From Salinisphaera aquimarina (lineage in GTDB: Bacteria; Pseudomonadota; Gammaproteobacteria; Nevskiales; Salinisphaeraceae), in contig NZ_JBHRSS010000003.1 in the NCBI RefSeq assembly GCF_042643355.1, forward strand, positions 1,178,001 through 1,242,000: a DNA stretch of 64,000 nucleotides, given 5' to 3'. Shown piece after piece: positions 16,451-26,892 of the stretch. The notes beneath the pieces are model-generated. The model worked only from the letters and a program-made list of their open reading frames with translations. It did not search any database and was not told the origin of the DNA. The number at the start of each line of letters is the position of its first letter. Position 1 is the stretch's first letter. Both the position numbers and the translations under genes were made by a program.

Positions 16451-17893
16451 ATGATTCGTAAGACCCTGTTTCTGGGCGTGCTCGCGCTGGTGGCGCTGGC
16501 CGTGGGCGCACCGGCGCTGTTCGGCCTGTACATGGCGCGCGAGTTCGACCACGCGGTGGCGCGCTTCGAGCGTCCGGGGCTCACCCACGTTATTGCCAGC
16601 CGTTTCAACCGCGGCTGGTTCAAGTCCGATGCGATGATCCGTATCGGCCTGGACGACGCCCTGTGCCCGCAGCGGCCCTGTGCCAGCGTGACCCTCGACA
16701 GCGTCATCTATCACGGCCCGATTGCCTTTGGTGCGCCGGTCGATCCGGACGCCGGATTGCAGCCGGGGCTGGGTGTAGCAGTGACCCGGCTGGATGTGGC
16801 GACGCTTTGGCCGCGGCTGGTATTCGAGCCGTCGCTGGCGCCGCTGAGCGTGGTCACGCGGGTGGGTCTGGATGGGCGCGCGCAATCGCGGCTGCACGCC
16901 AGCGGCGCGAGCATGGATATCTCGCGCCAGCGCCGTCTGGCCCATGTCGACATGGACGCGGTGACCGCGCGGGCGAGCATGCCGCTCAAGGGCGGCGCCA
17001 TCGACGCGGCGATCAGCGCGCCGCAGTTCCGGCTGATCGGCGAGAACGGCGGCCAGCTGACCTGGCGCAAGCTCAGTGCCAGCACTGGCGGCTCGGTTCC
17101 CGCTGCCGATCCGGATTCCGCGGATGCTCGCGCCGGCGCGGCCGGCGGCGCCGGTGGCCAGCAACTGCGCGTCGAATCGCTGGCGCTGGCGGACGGTCTG
17201 GGCACGTCGGCGCTGTTTCAGGGCATCGTCGGTCAGTGGCAGCCGTTGCCGGCCGACGCGTCACGCCTGAGCGCGCGCTTCAGCGCCCGCGCCAGCCGGG
17301 CCGTGATCAACAACAACGACACCGGCCCGTTCATGATCGACGGTGAAGTGCGCCAGCTGGATACGGATGCCTGGCAGGCGCTGGCCCATGCGCTGGGTGC
17401 GCCCGGTGCGCCGGGCGACGCGGGCGCTACCGATCTGCGCCGTCGTTTCTATGCCGAACTGCTGCCGCCACTGCTGGCGGGGGCGCCGGTCATCGATATC
17501 CAGCGCCTGCGGCTGACCACGCCCAGCGGCGATATCAGCGCGCATCTGCGCGTGGCGGCGCCGGACAAGGCGCGACCCGCGCGTCTGCTGGCGGATGCGA
17601 TATCGCAGCTGGATCTGGATTTCGCCGCCCAGCTGCCGGCCACCCTGGCGCGCGATATTGCGGTGCAGGTCATGCTCGCCAACGGGCGTTCGCCCTACGA
17701 TATCGAGGAAAGCGATATCGACAAGGCGCTGGCCGAGCTGGTGGATCAGGGGCTGATCGAGTCTGCGCCCGCGGCGGATGCCTATCGACTGTCGCTGGTG
17801 ATAAAACGCGGTCGCCTGCGCCTCAACGGACGCAACCAGATCGGCTGGCAGACCATGGTCGATCAGTTCGAGAATGCGCGCGAACGGCTGTGA
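16451..17893 (+). CDS. YdgA/DUF945 family protein
   Basis: 480 aa. It begins with an uncleaved signal or membrane anchor (about residues 5-27), then SRFNRGWFKSDAMIRI, the typical opening of the DUF945 family represented by E. coli YdgA. The rest is a long periplasmic beta-rich region. The function of the family is poorly defined (envelope or AsmA-like roles have been suggested). The C-terminal third has an acidic helical segment (IEESDIDKALAELVDQ). It is a single gene divergent from the phosphorylase gene with a 149-bp shared upstream region. Confidence 0.75.
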   Translation: MIRKTLFLGVLALVALAVGAPALFGLYMAREFDHAVARFERPGLTHVIASRFNRGWFKSDAMIRIGLDDALCPQRPCASVTLDSVIYHGPIAFGAPVDPDAGLQPGLGVAVTRLDVATLWPRLVFEPSLAPLSVVTRVGLDGRAQSRLHASGASMDISRQRRLAHVDMDAVTARASMPLKGGAIDAAISAPQFRLIGENGGQLTWRKLSASTGGSVPAADPDSADARAGAAGGAGGQQLRVESLALADGLGTSALFQGIVGQWQPLPADASRLSARFSARASRAVINNNDTGPFMIDGEVRQLDTDAWQALAHALGAPGAPGDAGATDLRRRFYAELLPPLLAGAPVIDIQRLRLTTPSGDISAHLRVAAPDKARPARLLADAISQLDLDFAAQLPATLARDIAVQVMLANGRSPYDIEESDIDKALAELVDQGLIESAPAADAYRLSLVIKRGRLRLNGRNQIGWQTMVDQFENARERL

Positions 17894-17944
17894 TGGATTC
17901 TCTGACCGCGAGTATTAAAGGCGAATACAGGCAAAGCATGTTTA

Positions 17945-18071
17945 TCCGCAGACGACGCAGATCTAGAAAAAAGCGAAAAAAGTAGCGATATCGCATCTGG
18001 ATACAGCGCTCAATAGGCGACGACATCGTCTCAGCTCGGCTTGTCGCGTTTTCGTCTGCGTCATCTGCGGA
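17945..18071. repeat. Intergenic element with 17-bp inverted ends
   Basis: Left end TCCGCAGACGACGCAGA (17945-17961) and right end TCTGCGTCATCTGCGGA (18055-18071) are inverted repeats with one mismatch. About 93 bp lies between them with no coding potential. It sits between the YdgA-like gene and mnmG. Similar TCTGCG-type intergenic repeats are found dispersed in other gammaproteobacteria (from memory), so this is probably one copy of a repeat family. Confidence 0.65.
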
Positions 18072-18193
18072 CGAATTGGCTTTCGGGTTTCGGTCGACAA
18101 GCCCGGGAGCACGCTGGCGCCAAAAAACATACTCAAACACGTTAAACTACCCGGTTTTCCGGTTCCGACCGCGGCATTATGCGGGAGCAGCAG

Positions 18194-20107
18194 ATGAACA
18201 CGCAGACGGATTTCGACGTGATCGTGGTCGGCGGTGGCCACGCCGGCACCGAGGCCGCGATGGCCGCGGCCCGCATGGGTCGGCGTACGCTGCTGCTCAC
18301 CGATAATATCGAAACCATCGGCCAGATGTCCTGCAATCCTGCGATCGGCGGCATCGGCAAGGGCCATCTGGTACGCGAGATCGACGCGCTCGGCGGCGTG
18401 ATGGCGCGTGCGGCCGATCGTGGCGGTATCCAGTTCCGTACGCTCAACGCGCGCAAGGGCCCGGCGGTGCGCGCCACCCGCGCCCAGGCGGATCGCGCGC
18501 GCTACAAGGCCGCGGTGCGTTCGATGGTGGAAAACCAGCCGAACCTGCATCTGTTCCAGCAGTCGGTGGCCGATCTGCTCGTGGACAATCATCAGGTCGC
18601 AGGCGTGATGACCACCATGGGCCTGGCTTTTCATGCGCGCCGGGTCGTACTCACCGTGGGCACATTCCTGGGTGGGACGATCCATATCGGCCACAAGCGG
18701 TTCGGTGGTGGTCGTGCGGGCGACGCGCCTTCGAACGCGCTGGCCGAGCGCCTGCGCGCGCTCGATCTGCCGGTGGGCCGGCTCAAGACCGGCACGCCGC
18801 CGCGCATCGATGCCAAGTCCATCGACTACTCGCAGCTCGCCGAGCAGCCCGGTGACGAGCCGGCGCCGGTGTTCTCGTTCGTGGGCCGGCGTGCCGAGCA
18901 TCCGCGCCAAGTCTGCTGCCATATCACCTATACCAACGCGCAGACGCACGAAATCATTCGCGACAACATCGGCGAATCGGCGATGTATTCGGGCCAGATC
19001 GACAGCGTGGGGCCGCGCTACTGCCCGTCGATCGAGGACAAGGTGGTGCGTTTCGCCGACAAGGAGTCGCACCAGATCTTCATCGAACCGGAAGGCCTCG
19101 ATGCCAGTGAGGTCTACCCGAACGGTATTTCCACCAGCCTGAGTTTCGAGACCCAGCAGCGGGTGGTGCGCAGTATCGCCGGCTTCGAGGATGCGCATAT
19201 CACGCGTCCCGGCTATGCCATCGAATACGATTACTTCGACCCGCGCGCCCTGTCCTGCACGCTGGAGACACGCGCCATTGGTGGCCTGTATTTCGCCGGC
19301 CAGATCAACGGCACCACCGGCTACGAAGAGGCTGCCGCCCAGGGCCTGCTGGCCGGCATCAACGCCGCCCGCGCCGCCGTGGACGAGGCGCCGTGGTGGC
19401 CGGGCCGCGCCGAGGCCTATCTCGGTGTCCTCGTGGATGATCTGATCACCCGCGGCACCATCGAGCCCTATCGCATGTTCACGTCGCGCGCCGAATACCG
19501 GCTGCTGCTGCGCGAGGACAACGCCGATACCCGCCTGACGCCGGTCGGTCGCGAGCTGGGCCTGGTCGACGACGCGCGCTGGGCGGATTTCGAGGCCCGC
19601 CGCGAGGCGGTCGCGATCGAACAGGCGCGTCTGTCGCAGATCGTGCTCAAGCCGTCCGATCTGGGCGAAGACGAGGGCGCGGCATTGCTGGGCGACACGC
19701 TCAAGCATGCGATGCCGGCCGCGGATCTGCTCAAGCGACCCGGCATGGATCATGCGCGGGTGGTGTACATTGCGGCCGTCGGTGCGCCGGCGCTGGACGG
19801 GTTCGACGCCGAGGCCGTGCAGGCGATCTGCGAGCAGATCGAGATTCAGGCCAAGTATGCCGGCTATATCCAGCGCCAGAGCGCCGAGATCGAACGCTCC
19901 AGAGCCCATGAGGCCACCGAATTGCCGGCCGGGCTGGATTACGCCGGCGTGTCCGGCCTGTCCAGGGAGTTGCAGGGCAAGCTCGCCGATGTCCGACCCG
20001 CCACGCTCGGCCAGGCCACCCGCATTCCGGGCATGACGCCGGCGGCGATCTCGCTGCTGCTGGTGCATCTGAAAAAGACCGGCGCGCGGCTCGCGAAAAG
20101 CGCCTGA
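18194..20107 (+). CDS. mnmG: tRNA uridine-34 carboxymethylaminomethyl modification enzyme MnmG
   Basis: 637 aa from ATG 18194, preceded by GGGAG; an ATG at 18179 is less well placed. The FAD site is VVGGGHAGTEAA near the N-terminus, and the MnmG signatures CNPAIGGIGKGHL and GLYFAGQINGTTGYEEAAAQG are intact. With MnmE it makes cmnm5U34 in tRNAs for split codon boxes. It is usually followed by rsmG, parA and parB near the origin; here a peptide transporter follows instead. Confidence 0.97.
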   Translation: MNTQTDFDVIVVGGGHAGTEAAMAAARMGRRTLLLTDNIETIGQMSCNPAIGGIGKGHLVREIDALGGVMARAADRGGIQFRTLNARKGPAVRATRAQADRARYKAAVRSMVENQPNLHLFQQSVADLLVDNHQVAGVMTTMGLAFHARRVVLTVGTFLGGTIHIGHKRFGGGRAGDAPSNALAERLRALDLPVGRLKTGTPPRIDAKSIDYSQLAEQPGDEPAPVFSFVGRRAEHPRQVCCHITYTNAQTHEIIRDNIGESAMYSGQIDSVGPRYCPSIEDKVVRFADKESHQIFIEPEGLDASEVYPNGISTSLSFETQQRVVRSIAGFEDAHITRPGYAIEYDYFDPRALSCTLETRAIGGLYFAGQINGTTGYEEAAAQGLLAGINAARAAVDEAPWWPGRAEAYLGVLVDDLITRGTIEPYRMFTSRAEYRLLLREDNADTRLTPVGRELGLVDDARWADFEARREAVAIEQARLSQIVLKPSDLGEDEGAALLGDTLKHAMPAADLLKRPGMDHARVVYIAAVGAPALDGFDAEAVQAICEQIEIQAKYAGYIQRQSAEIERSRAHEATELPAGLDYAGVSGLSRELQGKLADVRPATLGQATRIPGMTPAAISLLLVHLKKTGARLAKSA

Positions 20108-20190
20108 GAACGGGTTTGCGCGGGCGAATGCCGGACCGGTTTTCGTGTAGTCTCACGTTCATATTTCCCCGGCCGGAACACCTGTCTTCG

Positions 20191-21828
20191 ATGCGCATGC
20201 ACCGACTCCTGATCTGCCTGATTCTCGCCTGTGCCGGGCTCGCTGCCTGCGGTGGCGGCGAGGATCCCGGCAGCTTCCCGGTCAAGATCAGCCCCGAGGT
20301 GCGCGCGGACGGCACCACCGTGTTCCGGCGCGGCAACGGCGCCGAGCCGGGCACGCTGGATCCGCATCAGGCGCGTGGCGTACCCGCGGCCAATATCCTG
20401 CGCGATCTCTACGCAGGGCTGGTATCGGTTTCGCCCAGCGGTGATCTGGAGCCGGGCGACGCCGAGTCGTGGCAGGTCAGCGACGACAAACGGGTCTACA
20501 CATTCACGCTGCGCGCGGACGCCAAGTGGTCCAACGGCAAGCCGGTGACCGCCACCGATTATGTCTATAGCCTGCGCCGCGGCGTCGACCCGGCGACGGC
20601 GTCGCCGTATGCACAGCTGCACGCGCCGATCGTGAACGCCATTGCTATCATCGCCGGCGACAAGGCGCCGGATACGCTGGGCGTGAAGGCGCTGGATACG
20701 CGGCATCTGCAGATCACCCTGAAAAAACCCACGCCTTATTTCCTGGGCACGCTGGCGCATGCCAGCAGCTATCCGGTGTATCGCCCGGCGGTCGAGCAGT
20801 ACGGCGACACGTTCAGCCAGCCCGGCCACGCGGTCACCAACGGCGCCTACAAGATGGACAGCTGGCGGGTGAACTCGATGATCGCGATCACCCGCAACGA
20901 TCAGTACTGGGACAACGCTAATACCGCCATCGACCGGGTCGAGTATTACCCGATCGCCGACGCCAACTCGGAGCTGTCGCGTTATCAGGCCGGCGAGCTT
21001 GACTGGGCCGGGGTGATTCCGCCGTCGCGCCTGGAAACGGTGCAGAAATATATCCCGGCGCAGTTCAAGGCGGTGCCGACGCTGGGCGTCTACTACTACG
21101 GCCTGAACCTGCGGCATGCGCCGTTCAAGGACGCCCCCAGGCTGCGCCAGGCGCTGTCGATGGCGATCGATCGGCAGGTGATCGTCGACAAGATCACCCG
21201 CGGCAACGAGGTGCCGGCCTATGGCTGGATTCCGCCGGCGGTGGAAGGCTACGACGGGCCCAAGTTCGCCTGGGCCGACCTGTCCGACGCCGACCGCGAG
21301 GCCAGGGCGAAAAAACTCTATGCCGAGGCCGGCTATTCCAGGGACAAGCCGTTGCAGGTCGAGATCCGCTACAACAGCAACGAGGGCAACAAGAAGATCG
21401 CGTCGGTGATCTCGGCCATGTGGCGCGGGGTGCTGGGTGCGGACGTGACCCTGCGCAACGAGGAATGGAAGGTCTATCTCAACTCGGTGCGCCAGGGCAG
21501 CGACACCGAGGCCTTCCGCATGGCCTGGATCGGCGACTACGACGATCCCAACACCTTCTTCGAGCTCATGCACTCGGCGTTCGGCCTCAACGGCACGACC
21601 TACGCCAGCCGCACCTACGACGCGCTGCAGGAACAGCAGGCACATATGCCGGACGGGTCGGAGCGCGACGCGGTCATGCACAAGGCCGAAGCGACGCTGC
21701 TGGCGGACAATCCGGTGATCCCGATCTATTTCTACACCAGCAAGTATCTGGTCAAGCCCTATGTGAAAGGCTTTGTCGGCAACGCGCTCGATATCTACTA
21801 CAGCAAGGATCTGCGCATCGAGCCCTGA
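20191..21828 (+). CDS. oppA: Peptide ABC transporter substrate-binding lipoprotein (OppA-like)
   Basis: 545 aa from ATG 20191. It has a lipoprotein signal with lipobox LAAC, so it is anchored in the periplasm. The SBP_bac_5 fold is clear: EPGTLDPHQARGVPAANILRD near the N-terminus and a central LRQALSMAIDRQVIVDKI. This group binds oligopeptides with relaxed specificity. It is the first gene of the transporter set oppA-B-C-D, with oppB starting 24 bp after its stop. Confidence 0.92.
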   Translation: MRMHRLLICLILACAGLAACGGGEDPGSFPVKISPEVRADGTTVFRRGNGAEPGTLDPHQARGVPAANILRDLYAGLVSVSPSGDLEPGDAESWQVSDDKRVYTFTLRADAKWSNGKPVTATDYVYSLRRGVDPATASPYAQLHAPIVNAIAIIAGDKAPDTLGVKALDTRHLQITLKKPTPYFLGTLAHASSYPVYRPAVEQYGDTFSQPGHAVTNGAYKMDSWRVNSMIAITRNDQYWDNANTAIDRVEYYPIADANSELSRYQAGELDWAGVIPPSRLETVQKYIPAQFKAVPTLGVYYYGLNLRHAPFKDAPRLRQALSMAIDRQVIVDKITRGNEVPAYGWIPPAVEGYDGPKFAWADLSDADREARAKKLYAEAGYSRDKPLQVEIRYNSNEGNKKIASVISAMWRGVLGADVTLRNEEWKVYLNSVRQGSDTEAFRMAWIGDYDDPNTFFELMHSAFGLNGTTYASRTYDALQEQQAHMPDGSERDAVMHKAEATLLADNPVIPIYFYTSKYLVKPYVKGFVGNALDIYYSKDLRIEP

Positions 21829-21851
21829 GGGCTCGGCTGCGTCTGCACTCG

Positions 21852-22769
21852 ATGTTCGGCTACGCGTTTCGTCGCATCCTCGGTGCCATCCCCACGCTGT
21901 TCATCCTGCTCACGCTCGCCTTCGTGATGATGCGGGCCGCGCCCGGCGGACCGTTCGACGCCGACCGCGAATTGCCGCCGCAGGTACGCGCCAATCTGGA
22001 AGCCAAATATCATCTCGACGAGCCGCTGATCAGCCAGTACGGGCGTTATCTGTGGGACGTCGCCCATTTCGATTTCGGGCCGTCGTTCCAGTATCGCGAC
22101 GTCACCGTCAATCAGCTGATCTCGGCCGGCTTCCCCGTGTCCGCGAAGCTGGGCGCGGCATCACTGCTGTTCGCGCTGCTGCTGGGCGTGCCGCTGGGGA
22201 TGCTCGCTGCGCTGCGCCAGAACGCCGCGCTCGACTACGGCGCGATGACCGTGGCGATGCTGGGTATCTCGATCCCCAATTTCGTGCTCGCCCCGCTCAT
22301 GATTCTGCTGTTCGCGGTCTATAACGACTGGCTGCCTGCAGGGGGTCTCGGCGGCTGGCTGAACTATGTGATGCCGGTGGTCGCGCTGGGCACGGCGATG
22401 ATGGCCTATGTCGCGCGCCTGGTGCGGGCTTCGACCATCGAGGTGATGCGCTCCAACTATGTGCGCACCGCGCGCGCCAAGGGGCTGTCGGCCATGCGTG
22501 TGGTCTGGGTGCACGCGCTGCCGGCCGCGCTCACGCCGGTGGTGTCGTTTTTAGGTCCCGCGGCGGCCGGCATCATCACCGGTTCGGTCGTTATCGAGAC
22601 CATCTTCGGCATCCCCGGGCTCGGCCTGTTCTTCGTGCAGGGCGCGCTCAACCGCGACTACACGCTGGTGATGGGCGTGGTGCTGTTCTACGGCATCCTG
22701 ATCGTGGTCTTCAATCTGCTGGTCGATCTGCTCTACGGCTGGCTCGACCCGCGTGTGACCTACTCATGA
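21852..22769 (+). CDS. oppB: Peptide ABC transporter permease (OppB/DppB)
   Basis: 305 aa, six predicted membrane helices. The N-terminus MFGYAFRRILGAIPTLFILLTLAFVMMR and the EAA loop around YVRTARAKGLS are diagnostic of BPD-type oligopeptide permeases. The stop overlaps the start of oppC (ATGA), indicating coupled translation. Confidence 0.93.
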   Translation: MFGYAFRRILGAIPTLFILLTLAFVMMRAAPGGPFDADRELPPQVRANLEAKYHLDEPLISQYGRYLWDVAHFDFGPSFQYRDVTVNQLISAGFPVSAKLGAASLLFALLLGVPLGMLAALRQNAALDYGAMTVAMLGISIPNFVLAPLMILLFAVYNDWLPAGGLGGWLNYVMPVVALGTAMMAYVARLVRASTIEVMRSNYVRTARAKGLSAMRVVWVHALPAALTPVVSFLGPAAAGIITGSVVIETIFGIPGLGLFFVQGALNRDYTLVMGVVLFYGILIVVFNLLVDLLYGWLDPRVTYS

Positions 22770-23650
22770 GCGCGGCCGCAGACAAGCTGGAGTCGGTAGT
22801 GCGCGGGCGCAGCCTCTGGTCCGACGCGCTGCGACGCCTGCGCGCGAACAAGGCGGCGGTAGCGTCGATCGGGCTGCTGGGCCTGATCGTGATCGCCTGT
22901 GTGGCCGGGCCGTGGATATCGCCGAACGACTATTTCACCCAGGACTATGGCGCCATCTGGGTCGCGCCGACGCTGGCCGATGGGCACTGGCTGGGCACCG
23001 ACGGCCTGGGCCGCGACCTGTTCGTGCGGGTGTTCGAGGGCGGGCGCATCTCGCTGATGATCGGGCTGGTCGCGACCCTCGTCAGCCTGGTCATCGGGGT
23101 AGCCTACGGCGCCACGGCGGGCTATGCCGGCGGCCGGATCGACGGCGTGATGATGCGCATCGTGGATATTCTCTATGCGATGCCGTTCCTGTTCTTCGTG
23201 ATCCTGCTGATGGTGTTCTTCGGCCGCAATATCCTGCTGATCTTCGTGGCGATCGGTGCGATCAACTGGCTCGATATGGCGCGTATCGTTCGTGGCCAGA
23301 CCCTGGCGCTCAAACAGCAGCCGTTCATCGAGGCCGCGCGCATGGCCGGGGCGCCGGCGTATTCGATCGTGCTGCGGCATATCGTGCCCAACCTGCTCGG
23401 CGTGGTGGCGGTCTATATCACCCTCACCATCCCGCAGGTGATCCTGTTCGAGTCGTTCCTGAGCTTCCTCGGCCTGGGCGTGGCCGAGCCGGCGACCTCC
23501 TGGGGCGCGCTGATCAAGGACGGGGCCGACGAGATGAGCCGTGCGCCGTGGCTGCTGATTGTGCCCGCCGTTTTTCTGGCCGCCACCCTGTTCTGTTTCA
23601 ACTTCATCGGCGACGGTCTGCGTGACGCGCTGGATCCCAAAGACCGCTGA
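22766..23650 (+). CDS. oppC: Peptide ABC transporter permease (OppC/DppC)
   Basis: 294 aa. It has the OppC N-terminal stretch before TM1 (SLWSDALRRLRANKAAVAS), then a ligand-side loop with HWLGTDGLGRDLFVRV, the family mark, and the EAA loop PFIEAARMAGA. It pairs with OppB to form the membrane channel. Its end is followed by a repeat element before oppD. Confidence 0.93.
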   Translation: MSAAADKLESVVRGRSLWSDALRRLRANKAAVASIGLLGLIVIACVAGPWISPNDYFTQDYGAIWVAPTLADGHWLGTDGLGRDLFVRVFEGGRISLMIGLVATLVSLVIGVAYGATAGYAGGRIDGVMMRIVDILYAMPFLFFVILLMVFFGRNILLIFVAIGAINWLDMARIVRGQTLALKQQPFIEAARMAGAPAYSIVLRHIVPNLLGVVAVYITLTIPQVILFESFLSFLGLGVAEPATSWGALIKDGADEMSRAPWLLIVPAVFLAATLFCFNFIGDGLRDALDPKDR

Positions 23651-23657
23651 GCATCCG

Positions 23658-23739
23658 CACGCCAAGGCGCAAAGGCGCAAAGTGTTCCAATGATGAAGTA
23701 CGGTTTCTTTTCTTCCTGGCGCCTTCGCGGCTTTGCGTG
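23658..23739. repeat. Intergenic element with 24-25-bp imperfect inverted ends
   Basis: Left end 23658-23682 (CACGCCAAGGCGCAAAGGCG...) and right end 23716-23739 (CTGGCGCCTTCGCGGCTTTG...) are inverted with about five differences. The element fills the oppC-oppD gap and could fold into a long hairpin in the operon mRNA, possibly lowering expression of oppD. It appears to be a dispersed repeat type different from the one at 17945. Confidence 0.6.
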
Positions 23740-23753
23740 AGACCTGCTTGAGA

Positions 23754-24569
<816 letters not shown>

Positions 24570-24585
24570 GCGCCGCATCACGCCG

Positions 24586-26034
24586 ATGGATATCGCTCCC
24601 GAGCTGATCAGCTTCGTCAAATTCTGGGCCACGGTCGTGCTTCTGGCCGGCAGCGCGATCGCGGCCAGCGTGCACGCGCTGCTCACCCGCGAGACCCCCA
24701 GCAGTGCCCTGGGCTGGATCGGCGTGTCGATGCTGTTTCCGCCGGTGGGACCGTTGCTCTACTACATGTTCGGCGTCAATCGCGTGCGTATCCGTGCCCG
24801 GCGCCTGGATGCGGCCTCCCGTCACGGCCTGGGCGCGCACCGGCCCGGCGCCAACGCCGAACTGCGGGATTACAGCGCCATGCTCGATCGCCGCCGTCTG
24901 GGACTGGCCGGCGCCGGCGACCGGCTGTCGGCGTGGCCGGTGGTGCCCGGCAACATGGTGGATGTACTGCATAACGGCGAGCAGGCCTATCCGCCCATGC
25001 TCGAGGCGATCGAGCGCGCGCGTCGTTTCGTCTATCTCACCACTTATATCCTCGAGACCAATCGCGTCGGCAAGCGCTTCATCGCCGCGCTCGCACGCGC
25101 GGCCGACCGCGGCGTCGACGTGCGCGTGCTCGTCGACGGGGTGGGCGAGTACTACGCCTGGCCGGGGCGCCGGCCGGTGCGGCTGCTGCACAAACGCGGG
25201 GTGGCCGCGGCGCGGTTTCTGCCGCCGCGGCTGTTTCCACCGTCGCTGCGTATCAATCTGCGCAATCACCGCAAGATCCTGGTCACCGACGCCGGCATCG
25301 CCTTTACCGGCGGCATGAATATCGGCGACCGGCACATGGCCAGCCAGCCCGGCGGCACCGAGGACATGCATTTTCGCTTCGCCGGCCCGATCGTGCGCCA
25401 GCTCGAGGCGGTGTTTCTGTCCGATTGGGCGTTCGCGACCGGCAAGCAGACCGGCATCAGCCGCCGACATCTGCCCGAGATCGGGCAGGCGGCCTGTCGC
25501 AGCGTCGAGAACGGGCCCACGCGCGATACCGAGCGGCTGGCCACCCTGCTGCAGACGGCGGTGTCGAGCGCGCGTCACCGTATTCTGATCATGACCCCGT
25601 ATTTCCTGCCCGGGCCGGGGCTGGTGGGTGCTCTGCAGACCGCGGCCCTGCGCGGGCTGGATGTGTCCATCGTGCTGCCGGCCAAGAACAATCTGCCGTT
25701 CGTGGAATGGGCCTCGCGGCACGGGCTGTCCGAATTGATGCTGCGCGGGGTGAAGATCTACTACCGGCCGCCGCCGTTCGCGCACACCAAGCTGTTCGTC
25801 ATCGACGGTGACTATGCGCTGGTGGGTTCGCCGAATCTGGATCCGCGCAGTCTGCGCCTGAACTTCGAGCTGGCCATCGAGATCTTCGATGCCGCCGGCG
25901 TCGGCCGGCTGGCCGAGCATATCGATACGACCATCGAGCGCAGCCACGTCTACACCCTCAAGGCGTTGCGCCGGCGGCGCTGGCCCACGCGGCTGCGCGA
26001 TTCGTTCTTCTGGCTGTTCTCGCCTTATCTGTAG
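24586..26034 (+). CDS. cls: Cardiolipin synthase (phospholipase D family)
   Basis: 482 aa from ATG 24586. Two N-terminal membrane segments (about residues 8-30 and 40-62) form the PLDc_N region. Two HKD motifs are intact: HRKILVTD from H228 and HTKLFVID from H400. ClsA-type enzymes condense two phosphatidylglycerols to cardiolipin at the inner membrane. It is set inside the peptide transporter cluster (16 bp after oppD) and its end overlaps the opposing EEP gene by 10 bp. Cardiolipin rises with salinity, which would suit a halophile. Confidence 0.92.
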   Translation: MDIAPELISFVKFWATVVLLAGSAIAASVHALLTRETPSSALGWIGVSMLFPPVGPLLYYMFGVNRVRIRARRLDAASRHGLGAHRPGANAELRDYSAMLDRRRLGLAGAGDRLSAWPVVPGNMVDVLHNGEQAYPPMLEAIERARRFVYLTTYILETNRVGKRFIAALARAADRGVDVRVLVDGVGEYYAWPGRRPVRLLHKRGVAAARFLPPRLFPPSLRINLRNHRKILVTDAGIAFTGGMNIGDRHMASQPGGTEDMHFRFAGPIVRQLEAVFLSDWAFATGKQTGISRRHLPEIGQAACRSVENGPTRDTERLATLLQTAVSSARHRILIMTPYFLPGPGLVGALQTAALRGLDVSIVLPAKNNLPFVEWASRHGLSELMLRGVKIYYRPPPFAHTKLFVIDGDYALVGSPNLDPRSLRLNFELAIEIFDAAGVGRLAEHIDTTIERSHVYTLKALRRRRWPTRLRDSFFWLFSPYL

Positions 26035-26843
26035 GGCTTGATCGCAGCCGCGAGCTCGCCGGGCAGGCGCACCTGCATGTGCACCGGCAGGTGATCCGAC
26101 AGCGTGGCATCGAGGACCGAAGCGTGCTCGATGGCAAGCCCGCTCGAGGTGATGATGTGGTCGATGCCGCGGCGCGGCCGCCAACTCGGAAATGTGGCCA
26201 GCGGCCGGTCGTAGACATGCAGCCCGCTGGCGGCGAGCGCGGGGTCGGCGATCAGGGCGGTGGCGCTGCAGTTGGTATCGCCCATGATCACCACGTGCTC
26301 GTCATCGGCGACCAGCGCGCAGATCGCGGCCAGCTGCTGGGCCCGGCTGCCGGCGCCCAGCGCGAGATGGGTGACGACCACGGTCAGCGCCTGCTCGGGG
26401 CGGCCGAAGCGGGCGATGATCGCGCCGCGCCCGCGCACACGTCCGGGCAGCTTGTGCTCGTTGACGTCGAAGGGGGCGAAGCGGCTGATCAGCCCCAGCC
26501 CGTGCTGGGCGACGCGGCCGAGATTGCGGTTGACCTGGACCCGCCAGTAGTCGAAGCCGGCCTGCGCGGCGAGCTGCTCGATCTGGTTTTCGTAGCGGCT
26601 GCGGCGGCTGCCGGCGTCGATTTCCTGCAGGCCGACGATATCGTGGCCGACCAGCAGCTCGCCGATGCGCTCGAGATTGTCGCGCACCTGCTGGCTGGGC
26701 AGCACATGACGCCAGCCGCGGGTCACGTACTCGCGATAGCGCCTGGTACCTACGCCCACCTGCATGTTGAAGCTGAGCAACGACAATGTTTCAGCGCCGG
26801 CGTCGACGGGGTCCGCGGCCGCTGGGATATTGGGTGAATTCAC
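26025..26843 (-). CDS. Endonuclease/exonuclease/phosphatase (EEP) family protein
   Basis: About 272 aa; the start is uncertain (GTG 26843 used, with GAGG unusually close). The EEP fold is clear: LSLLSFNMQVG with its Asn, GLQEIDAGSR with the metal-binding Glu, MGDTNCSA with Asp/Asn, and the C-terminal SDHLPV His motif. Members act on nucleic acid, phosphoinositides or other phosphodiesters, and YbhP-like proteins sit next to cardiolipin synthase genes in other bacteria. Being convergent with cls, it may act on a phospholipid-related substrate; this is inference. Confidence 0.82.
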   Translation of the reverse strand: MNSPNIPAAADPVDAGAETLSLLSFNMQVGVGTRRYREYVTRGWRHVLPSQQVRDNLERIGELLVGHDIVGLQEIDAGSRRSRYENQIEQLAAQAGFDYWRVQVNRNLGRVAQHGLGLISRFAPFDVNEHKLPGRVRGRGAIIARFGRPEQALTVVVTHLALGAGSRAQQLAAICALVADDEHVVIMGDTNCSATALIADPALAASGLHVYDRPLATFPSWRPRRGIDHIITSSGLAIEHASVLDATLSDHLPVHMQVRLPGELAAAIKPYR

Positions 26844-26892
26844 CTCTGCAGCGTAACATCGAAGTCTGGTCCCGAACCGCCGGCTGGCTTGC

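Noticed and set aside
17963..20068. 701-codon open frame on the minus strand opposite mnmG
   Set aside because: Antisense to a perfectly conserved mnmG; His/Arg/Asp-rich composition typical of shadow frames.
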